Positions 1 to 11,863 of a stretch of 64,000 nucleotides of DNA are shown here, piece by piece. Location of the stretch: NCBI GenBank assembly GCA_023014365.1, contig JAEBUN010000008.1:372001-436000 (forward strand), in the 5' to 3' direction. The notes under the pieces are model-generated. The model did not search any database. It saw only the letters and a program-made list of their open reading frames with translations, and was not told the origin of the DNA. Origin of the DNA: Lepiota brunneoincarnata. Taxonomy: Eukaryota > Basidiomycota > Agaricomycetes > Agaricales > Agaricaceae. Both the position numbers and the translations under genes were made by a program. Positions within the stretch are counted from its first letter, which is position 1, and each line of letters starts with the position of its first letter.

Positions 1-875
<875 letters not shown>

Positions 876-1377
876 TACTGGTCTTCGTTACGTATTTGCT
901 GTAATCCCTGCTTGAAAACCGTATACATGTATTTTCTAGACAAGCAGTAATATATACTACGCCAACTTTTGCAAGGGCCTCTACGATGGCTCGAATTCCC
1001 GACAATGTTGGGCGAGAGTCGGATAGACATCTTCCCTTGCACATTCAAATTTCAACTGACTTGGGGACAAAGGTCACGCAAATTGAATAGAGTGCTGAAA
1101 TTAGAACGAGACTAGAACCCGACGAGACGACCCTGTCATATGGAGCCAGTGGTTTATAAACTAGTCGTCTGAAATGACCTTCTCTTCAACTCATCCTTCC
1201 TTTCCTCACCACGTCACACTCTCGAGGTTAACAAAAGAAAAAAAAAAAACCCTAGACGCTGTTGCAGCTCTTTGTCGCTCTTTTGACTATTCCATTCCTT
1301 AACTGCTTTCCGAAGTACAAATCTATCCTTTTGTTGTCGCCTCTGTAGAAAACACGAGACGAGAGTGACACGTCAAG
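876..1377. other. Intergenic: 3' end of Ca2+-ATPase and promoter of the first RlpA-like gene
   Basis: No gene is visible. A TATA-like tttataaac lies at 1153-1161, about 215 bp before the next start codon, followed by a pyrimidine-rich stretch (about 1180-1215) of the kind that precedes fungal transcription starts. Both are suggestive only. Confidence 0.4.
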
Positions 1378-2546
1378 ATGCGTGTATACATTTCCGCATT
1401 CTTGACCGTCTTCACGACGCTTGCGTTGTTGGAGGTGGTTGTTGCCACGAACCACGTGCGGGGAGGCCCTTCATGGAAGAAGCGGCATCTTGGACACGGT
1501 ACTGGGGGCCCTATCCTTCCTCCCTCCCCTGGTATTCCAAGAAGAGATGTTGATACTGCTGGTGCTGGTGCTAGTAGCGCGGTCCAGAAGGTTACTGGAC
1601 GCGAGTTTGAGTTGGAGAAAAGGTTTGGTGACGCCCGGTTCTCGTTCTATGATGCGGGGCTTGGGGCTTGTGGGAAGTATAACAAAGGGAGTGACTTTGT
1701 AAGTCTTTTTTTTTTTGTGATTTTGTGCACGTGTATGTGAGACCTAGAGTGCTGATTGTTGTATTGATATATAGATTGTCGCGTTGAATTCTGCGGTGTG
1801 TTGTAATCATGTTAATTCCCGGTAGGAATGTCACACTGATGATCCTTGGGCGTGCAGCAATTCGACACGGGAGGTTTCTGCTTCAAGAAGATTACCGTTA
1901 CAGTCGGTGGAAAAAGTACAGAAGCCACGATTGTTGATCGCGTACGCATACTGGAGTCGTTTTGAGATACCGACTTGCTAATGTGGCCTCGTTCTCGTTT
2001 ATTTATTGTAGTGCCCAGGATGCCCCTACGGTGGCCTTGACATGTCTCGTGGTCTCTTTACGTTCTTCGCGGCCGAGTCTGTTGGCATTATTCATGGATC
2101 ATGGTCCCTCGGAGGTGGCGCGCCTCCCCCTCCACCACCACCAGTAGCACCACCCAAGCAGAAGAAACCGTCACCTCCGCCCCCCCCCCCCTCCCCCGCC
2201 CCCTCCTCCTCCTCCTCCTCCACCACCACCACCACCACCATCACCATCACCATCGCCACCACCCGTGACCCCTCCTCCAGCAATCAAGTTGGAGCCTGAG
2301 ACCACCAGTACACCAGTTCAAAGCATGAGTTATGCTGTAGAGAGCGCCACAAGCACCAGCACCAGTACGTCGTCAAGCCAGAGTTCCAAGAGTTGGGCAT
2401 TAATGATATCCATTTTAGATTCATGGACTGCACCCCCTAAGCCGACAGTCAAAGTCGATGAGCACGAGGGATCCATCGATTCTCTGAATCGGGCTCTCGT
2501 CTATCTCGGTGGGATGGTTGGTGCTGCTGCTGATTGCGACGAGTGA
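1378..2546 (+). CDS. Secreted RlpA-like (double-psi beta-barrel) protein, copy 1; frame broken in a C12 run
   Basis: Exons: 1378-1698, 1775-1795, 1858-1941, 2012-2546. Residues 1 to about 22 form a signal peptide. A propeptide follows and ends in a Kex2 site, LEKR, after which the mature domain begins. The domain carries GACGKYN, IVALNS and DRCPGCPYGGLDMSRGLF, the Cys and Asp pattern of the RlpA/barwin-like double-psi beta-barrel. A Pro-rich, Ser/Thr-rich linker and a conserved C-terminal tail complete it. Copies 2 and 3 have an extra intron inside what is exon 1 here. The reading frame of exon 4 runs to a stop at 2297-2299, while the tail shared with the paralogues lies in the next frame and ends at 2546. 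The change of frame falls at or near twelve consecutive C at 2180-2191; eleven C would join the frames. Such domains occur in expansin-like, protease-inhibitor-like and effector proteins; the activity here is unknown. Confidence 0.75.
2180..2191. repeat. C12 homopolymer inside the RlpA-like coding region
   Basis: Twelve C in a row inside the Pro-rich linker of copy 1. It coincides with the change of reading frame, so it is the likely place of a slippage or sequencing indel. Confidence 0.85.
2203..2262. repeat. CCT/CAC trinucleotide microsatellite
   Basis: About six CCT units pass into CAC, CAT and CAC units. It encodes the Ser/Thr or Pro run of the linker, depending on the frame. It is likely to vary in length between strains. 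Confidence 0.8.
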
Positions 2547-3126
2547 GTTGTCATACAATTTCAGAGTTAAGAAGCGCTTGTGGCTTCTTTGATGGACACT
2601 TTTGGGTTGTATATGTTTGGAGCCGGATGTTGGACAATGCTTGTCTTTGGAGTGTGGGAGGGGAGATCCTGGGATCAGTGACAATTCAATTGAAATGTCT
2701 TGACCCATTCCCCACCCACCCTTTGCTTTCCGTTTACCTTCCTTTTGTTAGGGACCTATTCTGTATGTTTGATACCCGCACTACAGCGTTAATGGTCTAT
2801 TGCATCAATTTCCAACATCCAGTGACGTCCGTTGAAAGCCGCCCGGAGGATTCCATCCCTGACACAGGACCGTTGCTTGGGTGAGGATTACAGCAATGGC
2901 CAGCGGGCTTGGCGATGTGTTTGTTTTTCTTTTTTTCACCAGGGTCGATGCCAGTCAAGGGTATCAAAACCGACTTTGTCCCACTGTCTCCTTGCATTTC
3001 TTCTCTCTCTTCCCCCCACCCCCCTCCAATTCCAAAAACCTTAGGGCCTGTATATATCCAAGCCTATACCCCCCGCTCTTTTGTCTTATCCACACTCGTT
3101 CATACATATAATCAGGAAACAAAGGG
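2547..3126. promoter_or_regulatory. Intergenic with TATA-like element before RlpA-like copy 2
   Basis: No gene seen. A TATA-like tatatatcc sits at 3051-3059, about 70 bp before the start codon at 3127, preceded by a CT-rich tract (about 2990-3030). Confidence 0.4.
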
Positions 3127-4282
3127 ATGAAGCTATTCGGTTTCGCATCGTCGGTGATGGCGCTCGTGCTACCCCTTAATGGAGTCATTGCAACTGGGCT
3201 TCATGGAATTCCCCACCACGCCCGTCACGCTGATATTGCGAGACGCGTTGAAGGAGATGTCCAGCTCTGGAAGCGTATCGAACATAGCAGATGGTCGTTT
3301 TATGACGTTGGACTGTGAGTATTTTACTGTTTTTGAATACTTTTACTGTCTCTCCCTTCCGAAAGTGCTTCAACCCATGTTGATGGACTTGCATTTGGGG
3401 AGCGCCCAGACGCGCCCCCGCGTCGTCTCTGCTGCGCTACCCCAGTTTGTCTTTGGGTTCTTGGACCTGGACTGACGTTTGATCGTAATGCAGTGGTGCC
3501 TGTGGCAAACACAACGTGCCTAGCGATTTTGTAAGTCTTCGGCTTCATCACTTATCATTCATTAATTTTGGTTGTGGATAGATCGTCGCTTTGAATTCTG
3601 ATGTGCGTGCCATGGCCAATTCGCGGGCTTATGAGCCAGAGTTGACCAGTTCCTTACACACAGCAATTCGGTAGTGGGTATCCCGGGCCCCATTGCTTCA
3701 AGATGATTACCATGCGGTACAATGGAAAGACAACCAAGGCGCAGATCGTGGACAGGGTAAGAGAACGAGGTGACTTGACTACGCCGACACTCGTTTTAAC
3801 GATATATCCAGTGTCCTGGTTGTGGATATGGGGGTCTTGATTTGTCCAGAGGCCTCTTCAGGTTCTTTGATTCCGAGGACAAGGGTCTCATCTACGGCAG
3901 CTGGTCGTTTGACGGGGAAGGTGCTCCTGCCCCCGCCCCTACTACCCGTAGGCCCGCACCTCGTCCTCCCACCACAACCCAGCGCCCCCCGAGACCCACC
4001 CCTACCACCACTAGGCGAGACCCGATTACGATTTCGACTCCAGACCTGAGCCTGACCAGGAGCAGCAGGACCAGTACCAGGACAAGAGCAGACAGCACGT
4101 CATCTTCAGCCTCCACGAGCTCGGGTCGCTACGCTGGCTACACCACGGGTGTTGCTAGTGGGTTGGGTGCCCCGGTCGCTACTGGGATCATCGAGCAAGA
4201 CAAGGTCTATAATATCAACGACATGAACCGTGCGTTGGTGGGTTTGGGTGAGCTCATCCTCGCTGGTGCAGAGGCAGAGTAA
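3127..4282 (+). CDS. Secreted RlpA-like (double-psi beta-barrel) protein, copy 2
   Basis: Exons: 3127-3314, 3494-3530, 3582-3602, 3664-3756, 3812-4282; phases agree throughout, giving about 269 residues. The protein has a signal peptide (about 1-20), a propeptide ending in LWKR (Kex2 site), and the barrel domain with GACGKHN, IVALNS, and CPGCGYGGLDLSRGLFRFF. A long Pro/Thr/Arg then Ser-rich linker follows, and a tail ending LGELILAGAEAE. It is an intact member of the tandem triplet, on the same strand as its neighbours and with the same intron positions as copy 3 (a 37-bp exon 2, a 21-bp exon 3 and a 93-bp exon 4). An extracellular or wall-associated role is inferred from the signal peptide and domain; no catalytic function can be assigned. 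Confidence 0.85.
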
Positions 4283-4540
4283 TGTCGCCGAGAATATGGA
4301 TATTAGAGTTTATGTTAAGTATACCCTGTCGATAAAGAACACTTGAAGTGTTTCTGTTTTTGTTTCTTTTTTGGTTGTCACACCCTTGTCCAACAATAAA
4401 CTTGACGTGGGAAAGTTCCTGTTCCTTATTAACCATCTCCTGCCCTTTTTTCTCCCACCTCCCTCGTTCCTCGTCCTCCCTGCCGTTCTCTTACGTTTCT
4501 ACACTCGTTTATATTGTACTAACTGCCCTCTCATATAACC

Positions 4541-5546
4541 ATGCGTCTGGATTTATTCCTTCTCGCTCTTGCCACACCCTTGGCCGTCGCTGGTGCCGTC
4601 CACCATAGTCACCGCCGCAACCACCATGACCTTTCCAGGCGTGCCGACGGGTCGATCCAGTTGCACAAGCGTTTTGAGGGTACTCGCTGGACCTTTTACG
4701 ATGTCGGTGGTGCCGCGTGCGTCCCGCTTAACTCCACAATTTTGTTGTCCATCGCTGATAATCATGTTGCAGTGGCGCTTGTGGAAAATTCAACAGCCCC
4801 GGCGAGCATGTGCGTCTCATCTTGTATGAACAACCGTGAATGTACTGACAAATGTCTTTCCAGATTGTGGCGCTTAATTCGGCGGTAAGATACTGGCTCC
4901 TTGTGCGAGACTGTGCTGCTCACTCTCGTCCAGCAATATGGTTCAGGTTATCCCGGCCCCAATTGCTGGAGGAAGATCGTTATGACCATCGGTGGCAAAA
5001 CTACTACTGCCACCATCACTGACGAGGTATGTAAGCTTCTCGCGAAGGGTCTCCACGACTGACTCCTGAGTGTCACAGTGCCCCGGTTGTCCATTTGGCG
5101 GACTCGATCTCACGCGTGGTCTCTTCGAATTCTTTGCCTCCCTCGATGTAGGTGTCTTGAAGGGTGATTGGCATTTCGCAGACGAGGGCCCTGGGGAGCC
5201 CAAGCCCGCCCCTCAGCCCAAGCCCAAGCCCAAGCCCAAGCCTGAGACCCATTCTTCGCCTCCTCCCGCTCCTACTACTCACCACACTACGAACACTCAC
5301 GAGGCCCCTGTGGCCCCTTCGACCCACTCTACCAAATTCAGCGCCCCCCCCACTTCTGCTTCTTCCTCCGCCTTCTTCCATGCCTCCTCGGTTTCGATCA
5401 ACTTCGCTAGTGGGGTGGCTAGCGGGCTTGCTATCCCCACTGGTGGCTTTTCCACGGACAAGGACGTCGTTCAGAATATGGAGGCCTGCAACGAATTGCT
5501 GGTCAATATTGGGGGCTTGATTGTCGCCGGCGCCGAAGCCGACTGA
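4541..5546 (+). CDS. Secreted RlpA-like (double-psi beta-barrel) protein, copy 3
   Basis: Exons: 4541-4716, 4773-4809, 4864-4884, 4934-5026, 5079-5546; about 264 residues, in frame. Signal peptide about 1-18, then a basic propeptide with LSRR and the Kex2 site LHKR. The barrel domain carries GACGKFN, IVALNS and DECPGCPFGGLDLTRGLFEFF. The linker contains a Pro-Lys repeat, and the C-terminal tail ends GGLIVAGAEAD. The first donor site at 4717 (gtgcgt) adds two residues (GA) before the GACG motif compared with copies 1 and 2; another donor nearby cannot be excluded. Exon sizes 37, 21 and 93 bp match copy 2 exactly, which shows a tandem duplication after the introns were in place. Confidence 0.85.
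5217..5243 (+). repeat. CCCAAG hexanucleotide repeat
   Basis: Four CCCAAG-type units encode a Pro-Lys repeat in the linker of RlpA-like copy 3. Confidence 0.85.
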
Positions 5547-6519
5547 GGCCCATGCCCAGACATATCTGTGACTATCGTGTTATTCTGAGCTATGTTGGAT
5601 AGAGCGCTCAGACGTCATACATCAATCACGAGAACTTTGAACGTTCCAACAGTAACATATTTTTGCAGTAAAACGAGGCCAGCCTCAACTCTCCTTCCGA
5701 TACCCTCTCTTGCTATTTTCTTCCTCCTTTCATAGGCATTATAGTTGCTCTCTACCTATTTAAGATCCGGGATCCTGTACCACGCGGCTAGTCCATGGTC
5801 ATTTTAACAACAAGACTTGTACTTGCTGAACTATTATACTTGGTGTTGAGAGAACGTGACGGATTGATACGTCTTGGGCGCCCGTCCTACACAGAAATCA
5901 CGGCCATTTTCAGCCACCGCTCTCTCGAATTCCGCCCTGTCTAGGACGTACACACTCTTCGGCGACCCCTCCCCGGGCCCTTGGATCCCACATTTTGGGG
6001 AACTTCAAAAGGACACGAGGTGTGGGGAGGACGTTACTTGAGCTCCATCGCTAAATTTTCAACTGTCTCCATTCGGGTGCGGTCTACAAGGCGTTGGGTA
6101 TCAGGTTATCGGGGCTTGTGTCATGCCGTATCAACAGCCGGTTGCAACGTTGATGTGCTGACAGTTCTGATTGGAATCTTTGGGCCTTGTTTTTTTTTTT
6201 TTCCATGTCAAATAGAACATCAGTTTACGCGAACAACTCCGTCCACGTTTCAGGCTTTGAACAGAGGGCCGCCGGGCGCGCACGCTAACTTGGCTGATGA
6301 TAGAAGACAATGGGAAGCAGCTTCCAATAGGGATGATCCAGCTGATAGGAGCGGTACAAATATAATACACAAGTGATACAGGGTCAAGAAAAAACGAGTG
6401 CAAGCAAAAGATACAAACGAAGATAAGTAAACGACGAATACAAACGAACAGCGAGGTTAAACAATGAATCCCTTCAAATCGCATGCGCAAGATAAAATGC
6501 TCATCCACACCCATACCAT
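5547..6519. other. Intergenic, no gene recognised
   Basis: This 970-bp stretch lies between the convergent ends of RlpA-like copy 3 and the minus-strand hypothetical gene. Open frames here are short and unlike known proteins. A T-run is present at about 6190-6202. Confidence 0.5.
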
Positions 6520-8244
6520 TCAGTGGCGATATACCGTAACTAGCAAATCTTGCAACCCCTTTTTCTTCACCCACCCCAACGAAGCATAGTTTTTCTTCTG
6601 TTTCATACTCTTTACCAGTGCCGAGCGACTAGAGAACAACAGCCCCCGCATCACCGCGAGACCCTGACCCCTCTTCGCAACATACTCCTTAACGTTCAAG
6701 AATGCACGCGACTTGATGAAGGTCTTGGCTGATCTAATGGTACGCGGGAGTAGCCCCAAGTCAGCCAAAAGCCCGAGCTCGATTATGAGTGACTGGAGGA
6801 GGGTGAGGTGGCAGACTCGGTCGCGGTGAGCCGTAGGATTGGAAATATATCTGTGTATTTTATATTTTATGTCGTTTTGTGTTCCAGAGTCCCAAGCGAA
6901 AGACAAGAGAGATGGAGAGCCGAATAGGAGAAGAAATTGGATATCAGCCGTTTGTGTAGGATAGACTATGCAATTAGGTCCACGCACGATGTGATATAGC
7001 TTACCGCCTCATCGTACGCAGTTGGTTCCTGGGTGTGCTCGGATACTTTCTCGACGGTGTCGTTGGGCTGCTGAAAGGGACTGTTATCCTCCTCGTCAGC
7101 GGGCACGAATACTGGTGCTGCAAGAGTGGTGGTAGTAGCCTTATCCTTCTTCTGCTTCTTCTTCCCCTTCAACGGCTTTGGCGCAGCGGTTGGAGTCTTG
7201 GGGCTATCACCGGGGGAAGATGGCGGCGAAGGCGGGATAGCTAGGAGATTAGTAGGGGCGAGATCGTGTATTTCATCCGCTGGCAGCGGAGTCGAGTCCA
7301 GGGTGGTGATGGTGCTTGAGGGTACGAGAGTCGCAGTTGAAATGCTCTTGGCCAGCGGTGGCGCCGCTGGGAGAGCGGGTGAAAAGGGAGGCAGAGGGTT
7401 CTCCCTGGCTACAGGTGTAACAGTGGCCTCCTTGGGATCCTCGCGCTTGGATTTCCTCTTCTTTCCCTTCTTTTCTGAATCTGCTTCTTGCTCTTTCTTC
7501 CTGGCTTTCTTCTTCTCTTTCCTCTCCTGTCCCTTTTCCTTCCCCTCATCCTCTTCTCTTCGCTTTCTTCACCTTCAATTTCTTCTTAGTAATGCCTGGC
7601 TCAGCAGCGGGCTTGCCCCTGATAGGTGTCCTCGCCCCACTGGCATTACTCTGATGCCTTTCGCCGATATGCCCAACGCCCATGCTCAACTTGGCCAACT
7701 CTGCCGCGAGGTCGGCAGAAACCAGAGCCGTCTTCTCCATCGCAGTAGCCACCTTGACAAAATCCAGAGTTACGCCCACGCTCCCATCACTACCACTGAG
7801 ACCACCGCTAGTCTTACTAGCGGCAGTCCCAGTACGAGAAACAGCACCTCGAACAGTCCCGGTTCCAGTTCCCCCCGCATTCCCCGCACTCCGCGCGGGT
7901 GATCTCGCGCGGCTCAACACCACAAAGTCATCGTCGGAGAGCGGCCCTACATTCGTTCCCTCGATATCAAACTCGCTTTCGGACACGCTCCATACGATTT
8001 CATCATCGTCCGAGAACGGCTCGCCCTCGTGCGGTCTGGCATTACCCCCGCCGGTACTTTCGCTGCGACTACCGTCGCGGGCATCGCCCTGCTCCAGGCG
8101 CTGCCGGACCGCGACAAAGTCGAATCCAGAGGATGATAGCGAGGATGCAGAGAGTGAGGGAGAGGTTATAATAAACGAGTCAGAGGGACTAGAGCCCACT
8201 ATGCCTGGTGAGGTGGCAGTAGTAGGGGCTGCTGCTGTTGCCAT
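6520..8244 (-). CDS. Conserved basidiomycete protein of unknown function
   Basis: Proposed exons on the minus strand: 8244-7573, 7526-6988, 6850-6520; about 513 residues. The N-terminal two thirds are low-complexity (Ser/Ala/Gly, acidic patches SDDDEI and SDDDFV, then Lys/Glu-rich KKKARKKEQE). The C-terminal ~110 residues look folded: LTLLQSLIIELGL, then KSRAFLNVKEYVAKRGQG, and GWVKKKGLQDLLV, a pattern I associate with an unnamed Agaricomycete family. The 137-bp second intron (6851-6987) is supported by a gtgcgt donor and matching phase. The first intron (7527-7572) is only 46 bp and purine-rich, so a one-base error there is an alternative. The function is not known. Confidence 0.6.
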
Positions 8245-8814
8245 GTTTGTATATATTTCTACTGTGCCCGTGTAGCCGACCGGGGGTGAAAGATAGAGAG
8301 GTGCACAGGACCTATGAATCAGATGAGGCGGCTAATGAGACACCCTCCAAGAATAAGACACCTCGAATACTCACAGGTACTCGTGATTACGACCACACCG
8401 CCAGCGGTTCACAGGATGTATATATCCCAATTAGAAACGGTGCGTGGGTGAGGTAGCAATGGGTTGTCTCGAAAGAAGGCTCGGGAGTACAGTGCCCGTA
8501 CTGCTGTCAAGGAGTCCCGAACAATAAGGCGAGCACGCTATACGCCTCTGCTCGCAGTGCAGGGCCAGCAAATACAAGTCCGAGTCGCGGAGGGCTAATA
8601 TATAGGGTCAACACTGGGAAGATGGGGAGTGGGAGGGAGAGACTGGCGATGCTTAATATAGGGGCAGCGCAACCGTGGGTCCGAGTATGACAATCACTTT
8701 GCCCATTGAGGCCTGGTAACTCGTCATCGCCACTTCCTCTTATCTCCAGCAATACCAAATGGCCAATACACTGTTCACAATGTTCCTCCGGCATACATTA
8801 CCAAGAACCAATGC
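8245..8814. other. Intergenic, upstream of the minus-strand gene at 8244
   Basis: About 570 bp between two minus-strand genes. No gene is recognised. Confidence 0.45.
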
Positions 8815-10972
8815 TTATTTCACAAGCCTCCAGTACACCGCACTATTCCCGTACCCTGCCGCTACACATTGTTCAACGAAGACGTTCCTCTTCCACTCCT
8901 GACCTCTGAGATCCAACACCTTCTTAGCCCTCTTTCTCGTCAGCATCAATCGCTCCCCACCAGGCGCATTGAGCGTTACAGGCATGGCGAGGCTGGACTT
9001 TTTCCCATTACCGAGCTCGTAATTGTAATTCTTGCCCCACACCATGAGATCTTGTCCACCGACATCCTGGGACTCAGCCGAGGAGTCAAGCACAACAAGG
9101 ACGTGGCCTGTGGGTGAGATAACAACCTCAGTCGGCATTATCGGTTCCAGTCCCTTTGTGCGATCGCTATCTGTACATCATCCAAGCGTGGTAACCCTTG
9201 CTGCCTGCAGGAGGGAACCGAAGCAGGAACTCACACTGAAGAAGCCCACTCACGTTCTTGACACGAACTGGGCTGCCTTGCGAGTTAGTATAGGTGTTAT
9301 TGCCAAGTCCGCCGCTCTGGCCATTGCCACACATTAACAGATCCACCGTTGTAGGGACTCCTTCCCTTGACCGTTCCACCTTGAAAGATGCAAGATCGCC
9401 TCCTGCAATGTTCAATCAGTTCCTTGCAGCATGGTGATGGCACTGGACATATTGACATACTAGCTGTTATGCTCAGGCACTTGCTCTGAGTATTGGCTGG
9501 AACCATCTGCCACAAGGACAACTTCTGTGGGCACAGTGATTGCGTCCAAAGTTATATTAGCACCCAGTCCAATTTGACTGTTCAAACCATTAGCAAGAAC
9601 CAAAACTGTATCACAATAAAATGACTGACCCATATTCGTTGGCACCCCACCCCAGGACGCGACCGGTGGGCGTCCGGACAAAACTACTCCTTCCACCAGC
9701 AGCAATCTGACTGACGTCAACCCCGCGCAAGACCGGAATCTCGTAAAGATGAGTACACCAGTGAATGGTAGAATCGTCAATTTTGGCAAGATCTTTCGTT
9801 CCGCCGGGAGAATGAGTAATACAGACAAAGTATGTGGACTTCCCAAACGGACCTTGGGTGGCTTTTGGGAGGAGCTCAACTTTAAGGGTCCCCGGTTTTA
9901 CACCATTGATCGCAACCGCTGGATCAGGAATATCAAACGAGCGGAGACCAAGCTGCCCAAAAAGATTGGCTTGCTTATTTACGGGGTGTGCGAATGTGCG
10001 ACCTTTGTTGGTGAGTGCAAGGAGATGACTGTCCCCCGCTGAAATGGAGACAAACCTGCAGGCGCAGGTGAGTGGGAAGGAACGGATCGTTTAACAGATC
10101 GTACTTCTCAGTCCAACTAAGTGATTGTTTGGGTGTTAATTCCGAGTATTGGGGACTTTGGCTCTCTCCCCAGATCCAGCCCGCTCCCCACCAAGAGTTA
10201 TTAGACGGAGTGTGCAACGGAATTTCTTGGTTCGATATGGCCGCGGAAAGCACATATACCTCCCCAGACGCAGAAAGGGCGTACACCTTATACTCAGTAA
10301 GCTGGAGCTTAACAATATTCTAAGAAAAATCAAGTATGAGCATGACCGGACAACCCAGAAATCCAGATAACCGTACTTTTCCCTTCAAAGTTATAACAGG
10401 CTTCGCCCTTCCTCCTTCTGAGCCCTGCCCCGAGAAACCGTCCCCCCACTGGTATACATCACCTTTGGCATCTACACACGCAGCATGTCTCCCATGTAGC
10501 TCCAGATCCCTCAATGCAATATTATCCAACCACTTCGCAATCGTCGGACAGCGTAAATTTCCAGGGCGTTCCGTGGACGCACCAGTGACGGTGCCCAGTA
10601 CCTGAGAACTTCGAAACCCACCCCTTTAAACGGTGATGATACCCCTTAGCAATCCCATACGCACTTGTTGGATCCCCAAACGAGTGTGCGGAGGGTGTCT
10701 GGGTCACTCCACAACTCAGCTTGCTCAGGCGTCGCGGTGCCCTTCGCTTGTAGTCTGGACAACCCGGCAGAGTCAACAGCTACCGGCGCCTCAGTGTCGC
10801 TAAAGACTTTTTTGGACCTGGAGTACCATAGAATGGAGCCTGCAGTGATTCCAGATACGAGCGCCGCAGCCACCGTGGTTCGTGTGCGGGGATGCGAACG
10901 CACGGAGGCCGTCGCTTGGTGATGGAGGCGACGAGGGCAAGGCTGCAAGTTCTGTCCAGCACGTCTAAACAT
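8815..10972 (-). CDS. FMP25: FMP25-like mitochondrial RCC1-repeat protein, one frame break
   Basis: Minus-strand exons: 10972-10665, 10608-10377, 10319-10105, 10055-9630, 9577-9461, 9402-9235, 9170-8815; about 606 residues. The N-terminus is rich in Arg and Ala (a mitochondrial presequence) and is followed by one hydrophobic segment near residues 37-54 (VAAALVSGITAGSILWY). RCC1-type repeats follow: VWGSNNSQVLG, VYQWGDGFSGQG, GWGANEYGQIGLG, CGNGQSGGLGN and VWGKNYNYELGNG. In yeast Fmp25 is an inner-membrane protein needed for complex III assembly; the same role here is inference. All junctions agree in phase except within exon 5, where one base must be skipped near 9514-9520. A 37-bp intron (9488-9524 region) would also restore the frame but would remove conserved residues. 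Confidence 0.7.
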
Positions 10973-11058
10973 GGCCGGTGCACATTGAAATAAGCTGCGA
11001 AACACAAGTACTTGACGCGCCAAGATTCACGTGATGCCCCATCAAGCTCTGTAAATAA

Positions 11059-11758
11059 CTACTCCTGCCCAAAGTCCTCACAAAATCCCGGCAACGACCC
11101 CTTCCGTAGTCTGTTCTTGCTCTTCAGAGGCGTAGGAGGCGTAACCATCAATGTAACCACTCCCTGTACTCCAGCTTCTAACATGACCGGCCTCGAAGGT
11201 GACACCGAAATCATCTCATTCTTGAACGACTCCGACGCGCCCACTGTTCCCGCTCCCAGCCCAAACATACTCCCGAAGAATGGCCCCCTACTTGTTGCGG
11301 TGACACTGATGCTATATGGTAAAGCAGGAGCAGCTTGTAAGAGGTGGCGTCCTGATGCGCATGTGCTTGAAGTGATACGACTGCATGGCTGGATCATGCA
11401 ACTTTGTTCTGCATCCGCGGTGGTATACCAGACTCGAGGTGTAAATCGTCTCGGTTCGGATGATTCTTGCGACATGCGAGAGCCACGGGAGCAGAGAAAA
11501 AGTATGACGGTTACGGAGAGGAGCGATATACTCGCGAAGGCCACGATGATGAAAAGGGCCACTTTGTTCGGATGTTGATCATCGTCGAGAACACAGGACA
11601 GTGCCTGAAATATGCCACTTACTAGCTGCCACCTGCATCATTTTTGCGTCGACGTTTCGCTGCTTGGTATGGCTAACAGAAAGGGTCAACTTACCAGGAG
11701 CGGACCTGCCAGACCTTCTCGATTTATAGAATATGCGGCTGACGGTCACGGTGTACAT
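11059..11758 (-). CDS. Small single-pass membrane protein, unknown
   Basis: Proposed exons: 11758-11623 and 11561-11059, about 212 residues. The intron (11562-11621, 60 bp) has a gtaagt donor and joins in phase. The N-terminus is basic; a hydrophobic segment encoded at about 11515-11560 (FIIVAFASISLLSVTVILFLC) is followed by a Ser/Pro-rich soluble region. No family is recognised. The start codon and exon 1 are uncertain, and a cryptic gtaagt at 11693 could be used instead. Confidence 0.4.
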
Positions 11759-11826
11759 CTCTAGACAAAATACAAACCACAAGAACTTCTAGTTCAAACA
11801 TATGTTGACGCAGCAAGAGACTTCCA

Positions 11827-11832
11827 CTACCG

Positions 11833-11863
<31 letters not shown>

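Noticed and set aside
7126..7902. 258-codon plus-strand open frame
   Set aside because: It lies antisense to the minus-strand gene with matching introns and Lys-rich coding; it has no motifs of its own.
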